From Monodelphis domestica (lineage: Eukaryota > Chordata > Mammalia > Didelphimorphia > Didelphidae), in the NCBI RefSeq assembly GCF_027887165.1, contig NC_077233.1, forward strand, positions 221,148,105 to 221,212,104: DNA of 64,000 nucleotides, in the 5' to 3' direction. Position numbers and translations under genes: made by a program. Of the stretch, positions 22,946 to 34,629 are shown one piece after another (position 1 is the stretch's first letter; every line of letters begins with the position of its first letter). Under the pieces are notes generated by a model. The model worked only from the letters and a program-made list of their open reading frames with translations, did no database searches and was not told the DNA's origin.

Positions 22946-25465
22946 TTTTGTTTGGAACAACCTGGCTGCATCCACACTGAAGGACCGAAAGGCATGGAAT
23001 ATGATATTCCAGAAAGAAAGGGAACTAGGTCTACAACCAAGAATCAAATACCCATCAAAACTGACTATATTCTTACAGGGGAAAGTATGGTCATTCAATA
23101 CAATAGAAGAATTCCAAGCATTCGTAAAGAAAAGACCAGACCTGAACAGAAAATTTGATGTCCAAGTACAGAACTCAAGAGAATCATCAAAAGGTAATTT
23201 AAAAAGAGGGGAAAAAGAAAAACAAAACAAAACAACAACAAAATTTTAAAAAGACTCAATAAGTTAAAATGATATGTATCCGTATAAGAAAAGAGGTCAT
23301 TGGTAACTCTTAAAAACTGTTGCTATCACCTGGGCAGCTAGAAGCATTACATTTAGAGGGAACAGTGACAAACTGTATAGGATGAAAGGACAAAACATAA
23401 ATAGGTATATAGATATATGCATACATAAATACATATACATGTGTATATATATATATACACACAACCAGAGCTAAAAAAAAAAGAGGTTAATACTAAAAGA
23501 AATGGGAAAAGAAACAAATGAGGGTAAATTTATATGTCACAATATGTCCCGCTCATGGTGGGAGGGGGGAGAACATCGATACACTGGAAGGGTAAAGAGG
23601 TTGGAGATAGGAAATACTCAACTCTTACGTGCTTTAAAACTGACCCAAAGAGGGAAGAACAATTCAATCCTTTGGGGCAGAGAATAGATTTGCACCCTAT
23701 AGGGGAGTAGAAGGGTAAAAAAACGGACTGGTGGGGAGGGAAGCAGTACAAGGGAGGGAGAGGGTGAGGGGGGGGGGAATTTTAAAAAGACTACAGGGGA
23801 AAATAAGAGGGGGAATAAGAAGGGAGGGGAGTAGAAAGGGAAGTAAAATAAGGGTGGGAACTAGGGGAACTGATTATAAACAAACAATGGTGTAGAAGGA
23901 AATAGTCAAAGAAGAAAAGGCAGGAGTAGAAATCAAAATCCTGGGAAATACACAGCTAGTAATCATAACTCTGAATGTGAATGGAATGAACTCACCCATA
24001 AAATGCAAGCAAAAAGCAGAGTGGATTAGAATCCAAAACCCTACCATATGCTGTCTGCAAGAAACACACAAGAGGAAGGTAGATACACATAGGGTGAAAG
24101 TAAGAGGATGAAGCAAAATCTATTGGGCATCAACTGATAAAAAGAAGGCAGGAGTCGCAATCATGATATCTGACAAAGCCAAAGTAAAAACAAATCTAGT
24201 TAAAAGAGATAGGGAAGGTAATTACATCCTGATAAAAAGCACTATAGACAACGAGGAAATATCTGTACTCAATATGTATGCACCAAATGGCATAGCATCC
24301 AAATTTCTAAAGGAGAAACTAGAGGAGCTCAAGGATGAAATAGATAAAAAAAAAAACTATACTAGTGAGTGATCTGAACCTTCCTCTATCTGAACTAGAT
24401 AAATCAAAGCAAAAAATAAATAAAAAAGAGGTGAGAGAAGCAAATGAAATCTTAGAAAAAATAGAGTTAGTAGACATGTGGAGAAAAATAAATAGGGACA
24501 AAAAGGAATACACCTTCTTTTCAGCAGCACATGATACATTCACAAAAATTGACCATGTATTAAGGCACAAAAACTTTGCAAACAAGTGCAAAAGGGCAGA
24601 AATAATAAATGCAACCTTCTCAGACGACAATGCAATGAAAATAATAATTAGTAAGCATACATGGAGAGATAAGTCAAAAATTAATTGGAAATTAAACAAT
24701 ATGATTCTCCAAAACTGGCTAAAGAATAAATCGTAGAAACAATAACTTCATTGAAGAAAATAACAATGGTGAGACATCCTTTCAAAACCAATTGGATGCA
24801 GCCAAAGCAGTACTCAGGGGGAAATTTATATCCTTGAGTTCATATATAAACAAATTAAGAAGGGCAGAGGTCAATGAATTGGGCATGCAAATTAAAAAAC
24901 TAGAAAGTGAACAAATTAAAAATCCTCAGATGAAGACTAAATCCTAAAAATCAAAGGAGAAATCAATAAAATGGAAAGTCAAAGAACTATTGATTTGATA
25001 AATAAGACTAGAAGCTGGTACTTTGAAAAAACAAATAAAATAGACAAAGTACTAGTCAGTCTAATTAAAAAAAGTAAAGACAAAACCAAATTGACAGTAT
25101 CCAAGATGAAAAGGGAGACCTCACCTCTAATGAAGAGGAAATTAAGGCAATCATTAAAAACTACTATGCCCAATTATATGGCAACAAATATGGCAACCTA
25201 GGTGATATGGATGAATACTTACAAAAATATAAATTGCCTAGACTAAGAGAAGAAGAAATAAATTACCTAAACAACCCTATATCAGAAAAAGAAATTGAAC
25301 AAGCCATCAAAGAACTCACTAAGAAAAAATCTCCAGGTCCAGATGGATTAAAAAATGAATTCTATCAAACATTCAAAGAACAACTAATCCCAATATTATA
25401 CAAACTATTTGACAGAATAAGCCAAGAAGGGGTTCTACCAAATTCTTTTTACGACACAAACATGG

Positions 25466-25601
25466 TGTGATAGTGAAATCACTTTTAAAGACTGATATAT
25501 ATTAATTTAAGGTCGCCAAGGAATTCACTTATGAAATTCCTAAATGAAACACTCAAGTCAGAATGGAGTTTTATGGGAGTTTAATTAAAACGGGAGTAAG
25601 A

Positions 25602-25687
<86 letters not shown>

Positions 25688-26090
25688 AAGAAGGGGACAA
25701 GGAAAGAGGTTAACTCAACCTTCTGGCAGAGCCAGAGGGAGTCTAGACCTTGGAAGGCCAAGGTAGAGAAGAGAATCAGTCCTTTGACTCCCGTAACCTA
25801 TCTGAAGGAAAGCTGCCTGCGGGTCTCCTCCCTGCTCGAGCTCGTAGAACGAACTGGCATCTAGCCTGGGGAACCCTGTCCCAAGGAAGTGAGTGAACTC
25901 CAGAGGCTGTTCTCTACCTCACTTCCTGTGCATCACACGTGCCAATGGTGGCTCAAGTTTGGCTTATGACAACCCAGGTGGGAAGTTAGTTATTTCTGAT
26001 TTGCCATTGACTAGTACATGCCCATGTAGTGTGGGTGTGCACAATTTTGGGTGCTAGACCAAGCAAGATGGAGGAGATTTAAAAATCACA
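25466..26090 (+). mobile_element. Solo LTR (family B relative) inserted in the L1
   Basis: The ends are TGTGATAG and ATCACA, with the 4-base duplication ATGG at 25462-25465 and 26091-26094. It splits the L1 reverse transcriptase region between the FYDTNMV and LIPKP segments. It shares its opening with 17885-18831 and contains a long (GA)n tract. No internal retroviral sequence is present. Younger than the L1. Confidence 0.9.
25603..25684. repeat. (GA)n microsatellite
   Basis: About 80 bases of pure GA within the nested LTR. Confidence 0.95.
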
Positions 26091-28737
26091 ATGGTACTGA
26101 TCCCAAAGCCAGGCAGGTTAAAAACAAAGAAAACTATAGGCCAATCTCCCTAATAAATATAGATGCAAAAATCTTAAATAGGATACTAGCAAAAAGACTC
26201 CAGCAAGTCATCACAAAGGTTATCCACTATGATCATGTAGGATTCATACCAGAAATGCAAGGATGGTTCAATATGAGGAAAACCATCCACATAATTGACC
26301 ATATTAATAAGCAAACTGACAAAAATCACATGATTATCTCAATAGATGCAGAAAAAGACTTTGACAAAATACAACACCCATTCTTATTGAAAACACTAGA
26401 AAGTATAGGAACAGAAGTGCCTTTCCTAAAAATAATAAACAGTATATATCTAAAACCATCAGCAAACATCATCTGCAATGGGGATAAACTCCAAGCCTTT
26501 CCTATAAGAAGGAGTAAAACAAGGATTCCCATTATCACCTTTATTATTTAATATTGTACTAGAAACATTAGCAGTAGAAATTAGAGAAGAAAAGGAAATT
26601 GAAGGTATTAAAATAGGCAATGAGGAGACCAAGCTATCACTCTTTGCAGATGATATGATGGTCTACTTAAAGAATCCTAGAGAATCAACCAAAAAGCTAG
26701 TGGAAATAATCAACAACTTTAGCAAAATTGCAGGATACAAAATAAAACCACATAAGTCATCAGCATTTCTATATATTTCCAACAAATCTCAGCAGCAAGA
26801 ATTAGAAAGAGAAATTCCATTTAAAGTCACCTGAGACAATATAAAATATTTAGGAATCTATCTGCCGAGACAAACAGAGGAACTATATGAACACAACTAC
26901 AAAATACTCTTCACACAATTAAAACTAGATCTAAACAATTGGAAAAACATTGATTGCTCCTGGGTGGGACGAGCTAACATAATAAAAATGACCATCTTAC
27001 CCAAACTTATCTATCTATTTAGTGCCATACCCATTGAACTTCCAAAAAAACTTTTTTACTGAATTAGAGAAAACTATAACAAAGTTCATTTGGAAGAACA
27101 AAGGATCAAGGATATCCAGGGAAATAATGAAAAAAAAAATACAAAAGAAGGTGGCCTTGCAGTCCCAGATCTCAAACCATATTACAAAGCAGTGGTTATC
27201 AAAACAATTTGGTACTGGCTAAGAGACAGAAAGGAGGATCAGTGGAATAGACTTGGGGTAAATTACCTCAGCAAGACAGTCTATGACAAACCCAAAGACC
27301 CCAGCTTTTGGGACCAAAATACACTATTTGATAAAAACTGCTGGGAAAATTGGAAGACAGTGTGGGAAAGATTAGGTTTGGATCAACACCTTACATCCTA
27401 CATCAAGATAAACTCAGAATGGGACAATTACTTGAATATAAAGAAGGAAACTATAAGTAAATTAAGTGAACACAGAATTGTATACATGTCAGAGCTTTGG
27501 GAAGGGAAAGATTTTAAAACCAAGCAAGACTTAGAAAGAGTCAGAAAATGTTTAAATAATTTTGACTACATCAAATTAAAAAGGTTTTGTACAAACAAAA
27601 CCAATGTAACTAAAATTAGAAGGGAAGCAACAAATTGGGAAACAATCTTCATAACAAAAACTTCTGACAAAGGTCTAATTACTCAAATCTATAAAGAGCT
27701 AAACCAGTTGTACAAAAAATCAAGCCATTCTCCAATTGAAAAAATGGGCCAGGGACATGAATAGGCAATTTTCAGCCAAAGAAATTAAAACTATTAATAA
27801 GCACATGAAAAAGTGTTCTATATCTCTTATAATCAGAGAGATGCAAATCAAAACAACTCTGAAGTATCACCTCACACCTAGCTGACTGGCCAAAATGACA
27901 GCAAAGGAAAGTAATGAATAATGGAGGGGATGTGGCAAAGTGGGGACACTAATTCATTGCTGGTAGAGTTGTGAATTGATCCAATCATACTGGAGGGCAA
28001 TTTGGAACTATGCCCAAAGGGCAATAAAAGACTGTCTGCCCTTTGATCCAGTCATAGCACTGCTGGGTTTGTACCCCAAAGAGATAATAAGGACAAAGAC
28101 TTGTACAAGAATATATTCATAGCTGAGCTCTTTGTGGTGGCCAAAAATTGGAAAATGAGGGGATGCCCTTCAATTGGGAAATGGCTGAACAAATTATGGT
28201 ATATGTTGGTGATGGAATACTATTGTGCTCAAAGGAATAATAAAGTGGAGGAATTCCATGGAGACTGGAACAACCTCCAGGAAGTGATGCAGAATGAAGG
28301 GAGCAGAACCATTGTACACAGAGACTGATACACTGTGGTACAATTGAACGTAATGGACTTCTCCATTAGTGTCAGTGCAATGTCCTTGAACAATCTGCAG
28401 GGATCTATGAGAAAAAACACTATCCTTAAGCAAAGGACAAACTGTGGGAGTAAAAACACTGAGGAAAGGCAACTGCTTGACTACAGGGGTTGAGGGGATA
28501 TAATTGAGGAGAGACTCTGAATGAGCACCCTAATGCAAATACCAACAACAAGGAAATGGGTTCGGAGCAAGGACACATGTGATACCCAGTGGAATCTCCA
28601 GTCAGCTAGGGGAGGGGTGGCGGGAGTGAGGGGGGGGAAGGAAAAGAAAATTATCTCTGTTTCCAATGAATTATGTATGAAAATGACCAAATAAAATAAT
28701 GTTTAAAAACTAAAAATAAATAAATAAATAAATGAAC

Positions 28738-28919
28738 CGTCACCTTCCATCTTGGAGTCAATACTGTGTATTGGAGAAGAGTGGTAAGGGCTAGGCAATG
28801 GGGGTCAAGTGACTTGCCCAGAGTCAAACAGCTGGGAAGTGTCTGAGGCCAGATTTGAACCTAGGACCTCCCATCTCTAGGCCTGGCTCTCAATGCACTG
28901 AGCTACCCAGCTGTCCCCC
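28738..28919 (-). repeat. Type 1 SINE
   Basis: Reverse copy joined to the (AAAT)n tail of the L1. A short internal deletion removes part of the tail repeat. Confidence 0.92.
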
Positions 28920-28924
28920 TGATA

Positions 28925-29035
28925 AAATGTTTCTTGAGGACAGGGACTATTTGAATGTTGCATTTGTATGATCAGTGCCTAGCACAGTGCCTGGCACAAA
29001 GCATGTGCTTAATCAATGTTTTTCAATTCAATGAT
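28925..29035 (+). repeat. L2/CORE 3' tail fragment
   Basis: TTGAGGACAGGGACTATTTG, CCTAGCACAGTGCCTGGCAC and GTGCTTAATCAATG. Confidence 0.65.
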
Positions 29036-29070
29036 AAGCCATACTAACAAAGGTTTGAGTCTTTGTCACA

Positions 29071-30122
29071 GTTTTTTTTGAAATTTTAATTTAATTTAAT
29101 TTTTTTTAAATTTTTATTTGGTCATTTCCAAACACTATTCATTGGAAACAAAGATCATTTTCTTTTATTCCCTCCCCTCCCTCCCACCACCTCTCCCATA
29201 GCCCACGCGCAATTCCACTGGGTATCACATGTGTTCTTGATTCAAACCCATTTCCATGTTGTTGGTATTTGCATTAGAGTATTCATTTAGAGTCTCTCCT
29301 CAGTCATATCCCCTCCACCCCTGTAGTCAAGCAGTTGCTTTTCATCGGTATTTTTACTCCCACAGTTTATCTTCTGCTTGTGGATAGTGTTTTTTAGATC
29401 CCTGCAGATTGTTCAGGGACATTGCATTGACACTAATGGAGAAATCCATTACGTTCGATTATACCACGGTGTATTAGTCTCTGTGTACAATGTTCTGGTT
29501 CTGCTCCTCTTGCTCTGCATCACTTCCTGGAGGTTGTTCCAGTCTCCATGGAATTCCTCCACTTTATTATTCCTTTTAGCACAATAGTATTCCATCACCA
29601 ACATATACCACAATTTGTTCAGCCATTCTCCAATTGAAGGGCATCCCCTCATTTTCCAATTTTTGGCCACCACAAGGAGTGCAGCTATGAATATTCTTGT
29701 ACAAGTCTTTTTCCTTATTATCTCTTTGGGGTACAAACCCAGTAGTGCAAAGGATCAAAGGGCAGACAGTCTTTTATTGCCCTTTGGGCATAGTTCCAAA
29801 TTGCCCTCCAGAATGGTTGGATTAATTCACAGCTCCACCAGCAATGAATTAGTGTCCCTACTTTGCCACATCCCCTCCAGCATTCATTACTTTCCATAGC
29901 TCTTATGTTAGCCAATCTGCTAGGTGTGAGGTGATACCTCAGAGTTGTTTTGATTTGCATCTCTCTGATTATAAGAGATGTAGAACACTTTTTCATATGC
30001 TTATTAATAGTTTTGATTTCTTTGGCTGAGAACTACCTGTTCATGTCCCTTGCCCATTTTTCAATTGGAGAATGGCTTGATTTTTTGTACAATTGATTTA
30101 GCTCTTTGTAAATTTGAGTAAT
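29071..30122 (-). mobile_element. L1 LINE, 5'-truncated, reverse, with 11-bp target duplication
   Basis: The reverse strand encodes the ORF2 C-terminus ([54 protein letters not shown]) and a 3' UTR ending near the left edge. TCTTTGTCACA flanks it at 29060-29070 and 30123-30133. The exact duplication points to a recent insertion. Confidence 0.95.
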
Positions 30123-30134
30123 TCTTTGTCACAT

Positions 30135-30755
30135 TCTTAAGCCAATATCCTTCAATGCATCGAATGTTGTACTTGTTATTGAATCAGGTTTCAGTTTTTG
30201 CATGAAAAAATAATTTTCTTTTAAGTGGAAATGACAGGTAAATGCTGTTCCTTTTTGAGATCACTTTTATGAGTTAAAATTCACCTTTTCTTTTAGACAT
30301 CCCAACAACCACTTAAAGGATTCTATCACATTGACACTAAAGAGGATATTATAATGGAAATCCTTGTGCCTTGGCTTACTGCCTGATTATGAAGTTAACA
30401 AGAGGTGCGCAATGGGGCAAGTAAACACAAGAACCTTGGGACCAGTAGCACCAATCACTTCCAGTTCCCTGGTCATCCAGCTTTCATTTTAACCTCTGCA
30501 ATAATTGTTCAGGAGAGCAACTCTTACCCAGATGGAGATCTGACATCTCTATTACCATCAACTGACTGCCACAGAGGAACAGGCAAGCTAGCCTACCTTA
30601 GACAAAACAAAGATACCTGGAGGGAGAGAGATAGGAGCTGGCATGTGTCACATAGGTCAAACCATTGTTCCCATCTCAACCATCACCTCTCATCAGGCCC
30701 TGGTTGAGGCCATCTAGGAGCCTTTGCCAAGAGCTCTGGGAACAGTATTGTCTAC
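30135..30755. other. No gene or repeat recognised
   Basis: Unique-looking. A 100-residue open frame here has no splice context or family match. Confidence 0.45.
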
Positions 30756-30766
30756 GAAGCAACTAG

Positions 30767-31536
30767 CCTTTTTTTTTAGTCCTTACCTTTTTTTTTTTCA
30801 AGTTTACTTATTTACTTAGTTAATTTAGAATCTTTTCCCATGATTACATGATTCATGTTCTTTCCCTCTCCTCCTCCCGCCCCCCTTCTGTAGCCAAGGA
30901 GCAATTCTACTGGGTTTTACATGTGTCATTGATCAAGACCTATTTCCATATTATTGATATTTGCACTAGGGTGATCCTTTAGAGTCTACATCCCCAGTCA
31001 TGTCCCCATCAACCCATGTGACCAATCATATGTTTTTCTTTTGTGTTTCTGCTCCCACAGTTCTTCCTCTGACTAGACAGCATCTTTCTTATAAATCCCT
31101 CAGAATTGTCCTGGGTCATTGCATTGCTGCTAGTAGAAAAGTCCATTACATTCAATTGTGCCACAGTGTATCAGTCTCTGTGTACAGTGTTCTCCTGGTT
31201 CTGCTCCTCTCACTCTGCATCAATTCCTGGAGGTTGTTCAAGTTCACATTGAATTCCTCCAGTTCATTATTCCTTTTGGCACAATGGTATTCTATCACCA
31301 ACAGATACCAGAATTTGTTCAGCCATTCTCCAATTGAAGGGCATCCCTTAATTTTCAAATTTTTTGCTACCATAAAGAACACTAGCCCTTACCTTCTGTC
31401 TTAGTATCAATTCTAAGATAGAAGAGCATTAAGGGCTAGGCATTTTGGGTTAAGTGACTTGCCCAGGGTCACAAAGCTAGGAAATACCTGAGGTTGGATT
31501 TGAACCCAGGCTCACAGACTACCTAGCTTCCCAGAG
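30767..31536 (-). repeat. Type 1 SINE split by an L1 insertion
   Basis: The SINE is flanked by GCAACTAG (30759-30766 and 31537-31544). Its tail start (AGTCCTTACC) is at the left and its body resumes at 31384 (AGCCCTTACCTTCTG). The L1 at 30790-31383 sits between the two. Confidence 0.85.
30790..31383 (-). mobile_element. L1 LINE 3' end inserted in a SINE
   Basis: The reverse strand carries the L1 3' UTR and the last part of ORF2 (IEYHCAKRNNELEEFNV). Near-identical 12-base copies of the SINE tail, AGTCCTTACCTT and AGCCCTTACCTT, at 30778-30789 and 31384-31395 form the target duplication. It is a different, older subfamily from the 29-kb copy. Confidence 0.85.
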
Positions 31537-31599
31537 GCAACTAGTCTCTTCACTGAAGTTTAAGGACCACTAGACCTTTCTATCTGCCCCAAAGCTCAA

Positions 31600-31730
31600 C
31601 CTTTTCCTGTGTGTTGTTTCTCCTATTATAATGTGAGCAAGAACTGTCTTACCTTCTGATTTGTGGCCCCAATACTTAGCAGAATACTATGAACATACTA
31701 AACACTTATTTTTTATTCATTCATTTAAGT
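31600..31730 (+). repeat. L2 3' tail fragment
   Basis: AATGTGAGCAAGAACTGTCTT followed by CCAATACTTAGCAGAATACT and AAACACTTATTTTTTATTCA. Confidence 0.5.
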
Positions 31731-32102
31731 GGCATCTAGTAGTAAAACAGGTTTCATATTCTAGATAATAATACTTTGCAAAATATAGAGATATAAAAAC
31801 AATAAATAAAAAACTCAAAACAATTTGTGCATTTCTGTGCCTTCACCAGGGGACTTGGATAAGTTTGGTTCCCATGGTTTATTCTAGAGGGCTTTGCCTA
31901 TTAAAGATGTTTTCGCCTAGTTAAAAATGTCTCAAGGGATATTTATATTCTGTGCATCTTGGAGACTGTTGTATAATCACTTTTATAAGTTAAAATGTCT
32001 ATTCAATGATTTCTTTTTTAAAAATTAACTTATTTCTTACATGAAATTTCCCGTATATCTGCATCCCTTCCATCCTCCTCACACTAAAGAAGGCATCATT
32101 TA

Positions 32103-32332
32103 TTTATTCATTTATGTATCTATTTATTTATTTATTTAAAACCCTTACCTTCAGTCTTGGGGTCAATACTGTGTATTGGCTCCAAGGCAGAAGAGTGGTA
32201 AGGGCTAGGCAATGGGGGTCAAGTGACTTGCCCAGGGTCACACAGCTGGGAAGTGTCTGAGGTCACATTTGAACCTAGGACCTCCTGTCTCTAGGCCTGG
32301 CTCTCTATCCACTGAGCCACCCAGCTGCCCCC
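32103..32332 (-). repeat. Type 1 SINE with 16-bp target duplication
   Basis: Near-consensus reverse copy with a (TATT)n-rich tail. AAGAAGGCATCATTTA at its left and AAGAAGGTATCATTTA at its right differ at one base. Confidence 0.95.
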
Positions 32333-32379
32333 AAGAAGGTATCATTTAATGAAAAAATACATGTGTGTATGTATATAGC

Positions 32380-32547
32380 TCTTAACCCTTATCTTCTGTC
32401 TTAGAAAAGCATTTTAAGGACTAGGCAACTGGGGTTGTGACTTGCCTAGGGTCACACAGTTAGGACGTATCTAAGGCCAGATTTGATACCAGGACCTCCC
32501 ATATCTAAGCCTGGTCCTCTATCCACTGAGTCACTTAGTTGCCCCTG
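32380..32547 (-). repeat. Type 1 SINE, diverged
   Basis: Reverse copy from TTAACCCTTATCTTCTG to GTCACTTAGTTGCCCC. Confidence 0.9.
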
Positions 32548-33469
32548 ATGTAAGTATATATATAAAACCATGTCTTGCTTCTTTCCTTTTATCAGTTCTT
32601 TCTCTAGAAGTTGACATACACAAGTCATTTTTCAAACAATATTTCTGTTGCTATATATAATGTCCTCTTGGTTCTACTAGTTTTGCTCTTCATAATTTCA
32701 TGTAGGTCTCTCCATGTATGAAAAAAATTAACCTGCTCCAAAATAGTTTACCTGTCTGATCTAAGGGTAAGGGAGAAATTTATGTCCAAACAAAACATAG
32801 AGAACATTATTAGATGTAAAACAGATAACTTTGACAACATTCAATTAAAAAATGTTACACAAACAAAACCAATGAAACAAAGATTAGAAGGGAAATAACA
32901 AACTGGGGAAAAAATTTATAGCAAGTGTTTCTGACAGAGGCCTTATTTCTCAAATATATAGAGAACTGAGTCAAATTTATATGAATAAATGACATTTCCC
33001 AATTGACAAATGGTCAAAGGATTTGAACAGGCAGTTCTCAGATGAGAAAGTTAAAATTATCTTTAGTCATATGAAAAAATGCCCCGAATCACTATTAATT
33101 AAAGAAATGCAAATTGAAAGAACCCTAAGGTACTGTTTCACACCTATCAGACTGGCTTAACATGACAAAAAAGAAAAATGATAAATGTTGGAGGGGATAT
33201 GAGAAAATAATGTACTGTTGATAGAACGGGGAACTGAAAAACTATTTGGAGAGCAATCTGGAATTATGCCCCCCAAATTATAAAATTGTGCATACCTTTT
33301 GACCCAGAAACACCACTACTAGGTCTATATACCAAAGAAGAGATCAAAGATAGGGGGGAAAGACTTCTGTGTACAAATATATTTATAGCAATTCTTTTTG
33401 TGGTGGCAAAGAATTGGAAACTGAAGGGTACCCATCAATTAGGAAATGGACAAATTGTGATATATGATT

Positions 33470-33577
33470 GTTTATAAAATTTTGGGGGGGTGTTTTTAAT
33501 TTTTAAATATTTTTCCATGGTTACATGATTCATTGTCTCTCCTTCACCTCAATTCCATTGTTTTATATATGTGTTAT
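33470..33577 (-). mobile_element. Mini L1 3' end insertion with target duplication
   Basis: A ~108-base reverse L1 tail (TTTTCCATGGTTACATGATTC) is flanked by GTGATATATGATT on both sides (near 33456-33469 and 33578-33590). Confidence 0.75.
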
Positions 33578-33719
33578 GTGATATATGATTATAATGTAAT
33601 ACTATTGTGCCATAAGAAATGATGAACAGGATAATCACAAAAAAAACAAAACAAAACCCTAGAAAATTTTATGAAGTGATGCAAAGTCAAGTGAGCAGAA
33701 CCAGGAGAACACTGCACAC

Positions 33720-33757
33720 AGTAACAATGTAATAATGTAATAATGTAATAATGTAAG
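33720..33757 (+). repeat. Short tandem array of TAATAATG
   Basis: Four or so units of about 8-9 bases at the end of the old L1. Confidence 0.8.
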
Positions 33758-33764
33758 ATTATAG

Positions 33765-34050
33765 ATTTTTATAAATTTAGCTAATCTGATAGGTGTGAGA
33801 TGATATCTCAGAGGTGTTTTTATTTGTATTTCTCTAATCAATACTGATTTAGAGCATTTTTATATGATTATATATAACTTTGACTTCTTCATCCAAAAAC
33901 TATTCATATCCTTTGACCACTTATCAAATGAAGAATGGTTCGTGTTCTTATAAATTTGACAAAGTTTTCCATAGATGATAGCTAGAGATCTCTGAGGAAC
34001 TCTATAAAATTTTTCCTCCAATTTTCTGCTTTCCTTCAAAAATTGTGTAA
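33765..34050 (-). mobile_element. Old L1 ORF2 fragment, reverse
   Basis: The reverse strand reads MIREIQIKTPLRYHLTPIRL, the same ORF2 region present on the + strand at 33100, so the two fragments face each other. Confidence 0.75.
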
Positions 34051-34109
34051 AGAATATATTTGTCTAGATTGTATATTTCAGGAGCATCCATAGTTTGATT
34101 TTACTTTAC

Positions 34110-34265
34110 TCAGTTCAATTTTATTAAATTCAGCTGAAAATACACACACATTATACAAACAAGAAGTACTCAGTAAAGGCAAAGTACTGTGCTAAGAGCT
34201 GGATATTCAAAATTGAAGAATTACATAATCCCCTTCACTTCTAGGAGTTTAAAAATCTGATAATC
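34110..34265 (+). repeat. Ancient TATTAAGTAC-type repeat fragment
   Basis: AAGTACTCAGTAAAGGCAAA, GTACTGTGCTAAGAGCTGG and CACTTCTAGGAGTTTA match the unnamed family also seen at 45.75 and 50.9 kb. Confidence 0.45.
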
Positions 34266-34474
34266 AAATTTATGGCTCTCATTAATATATTAAAGTCAGT
34301 GGCAGAAAGTTAATGAAGGTATCTTGGTAAGATACTACTCTCTGGTAATACACATGGTTTCATTGTTAACAAAAATAATTCAGCATTTGAAAAAATAATT
34401 TTTTTTTTTAGGATTTGTAGGTGGGAGGTCTTGACTGGAGGAAGTTGTAGTGAAAAAATGTATTTGGGGTGGGG

Positions 34475-34622
34475 GCAGCTGGGTGGCTCAATGGATAGTC
34501 AGGACTAGAGATGGAAGATCCTAGGTACAAATCTGGCCTTAGACATTTCCTACCCCTGGACAAATCACAAATCACTTAATCCCAATGCTTATTCTAAGAC
34601 AGAATAAGGATTTATAAAAGTT
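34475..34622 (+). repeat. Type 1 SINE with internal deletions
   Basis: GGGGGCAGCTGGGTGGCTCAATGG head and AGTACAAATCTGGCC-type B region. The core and tail are shortened. Confidence 0.88.
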
Positions 34623-34629
34623 TTTTAAA

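Larger units (their letters stand above)
22955..28735 (+). mobile_element. L1 LINE, 5'-truncated, about 5.2 kb plus a nested LTR
   Basis: The copy starts in the ORF1 C-terminal domain (KERELGLQPRIKYPSKLTIF; FVKKRPDLNRKF). ORF2 follows, with endonuclease pieces near 24150-24720 (ILNMYAP-like VLNMYAPNG; TFFSAAHDTFTKIDHV) and reverse transcriptase pieces: [15 protein letters not shown] near 25326-25370, then, after the nested [19 protein letters not shown] near 26130, [18 protein letters not shown] near 26231 and FADD (26643-26654). The C-terminal CTRIFI/MEYYCAQRNNKVEEFH segment, the 3' UTR and an (AAAT)n tail complete it. ORF2 is spread over all three frames with stops, so the copy is dead. It belongs to the same subfamily as 1147-2104 and 29071-30122. 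Confidence 0.95.
32015..32725 (-). mobile_element. Old L1 3' UTR, reverse, interrupted by two SINEs
   Basis: TTCTTACATGAAATTTCCC at the left, and at the right ATTTCTGTTGCTATATATAA, CTCTTGGTTCTACTAGTTTT and CATGTAGGTCTCTCCATG, follow an older L1 3' region in reverse. Confidence 0.6.
32750..33757 (+). mobile_element. Old L1 ORF2 C-terminal fragment, forward
   Basis: Forward sequence encodes diverged L1 ORF2 pieces (NFDNIQLKNVTQTKP-like near 32830; MKKCPESLLIKEMQIERTL near 33070; CTNIFIAILFVVAKNWKLKG at 33390). Many stops and small gaps. A short reverse L1 tail (33470-33577) interrupts it, and a short TGTAATAA array marks its end. Confidence 0.8.

Noticed and set aside
25563-25766. Frame rich in alternating Arg-Glu
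   Set aside because: It is simply the (GA)n microsatellite translated.
22955-28735. Reverse transcriptase-like and endonuclease-like frames as possible host genes
   Set aside because: They are pieces of one L1 ORF2 with stops and frame changes, followed by an L1 3' end.
33720-33757. Short spaced repeats resembling a CRISPR or satellite array
   Set aside because: Only a few 8-9-base units without spacers, in a vertebrate genome; a simple repeat at the end of an old L1.
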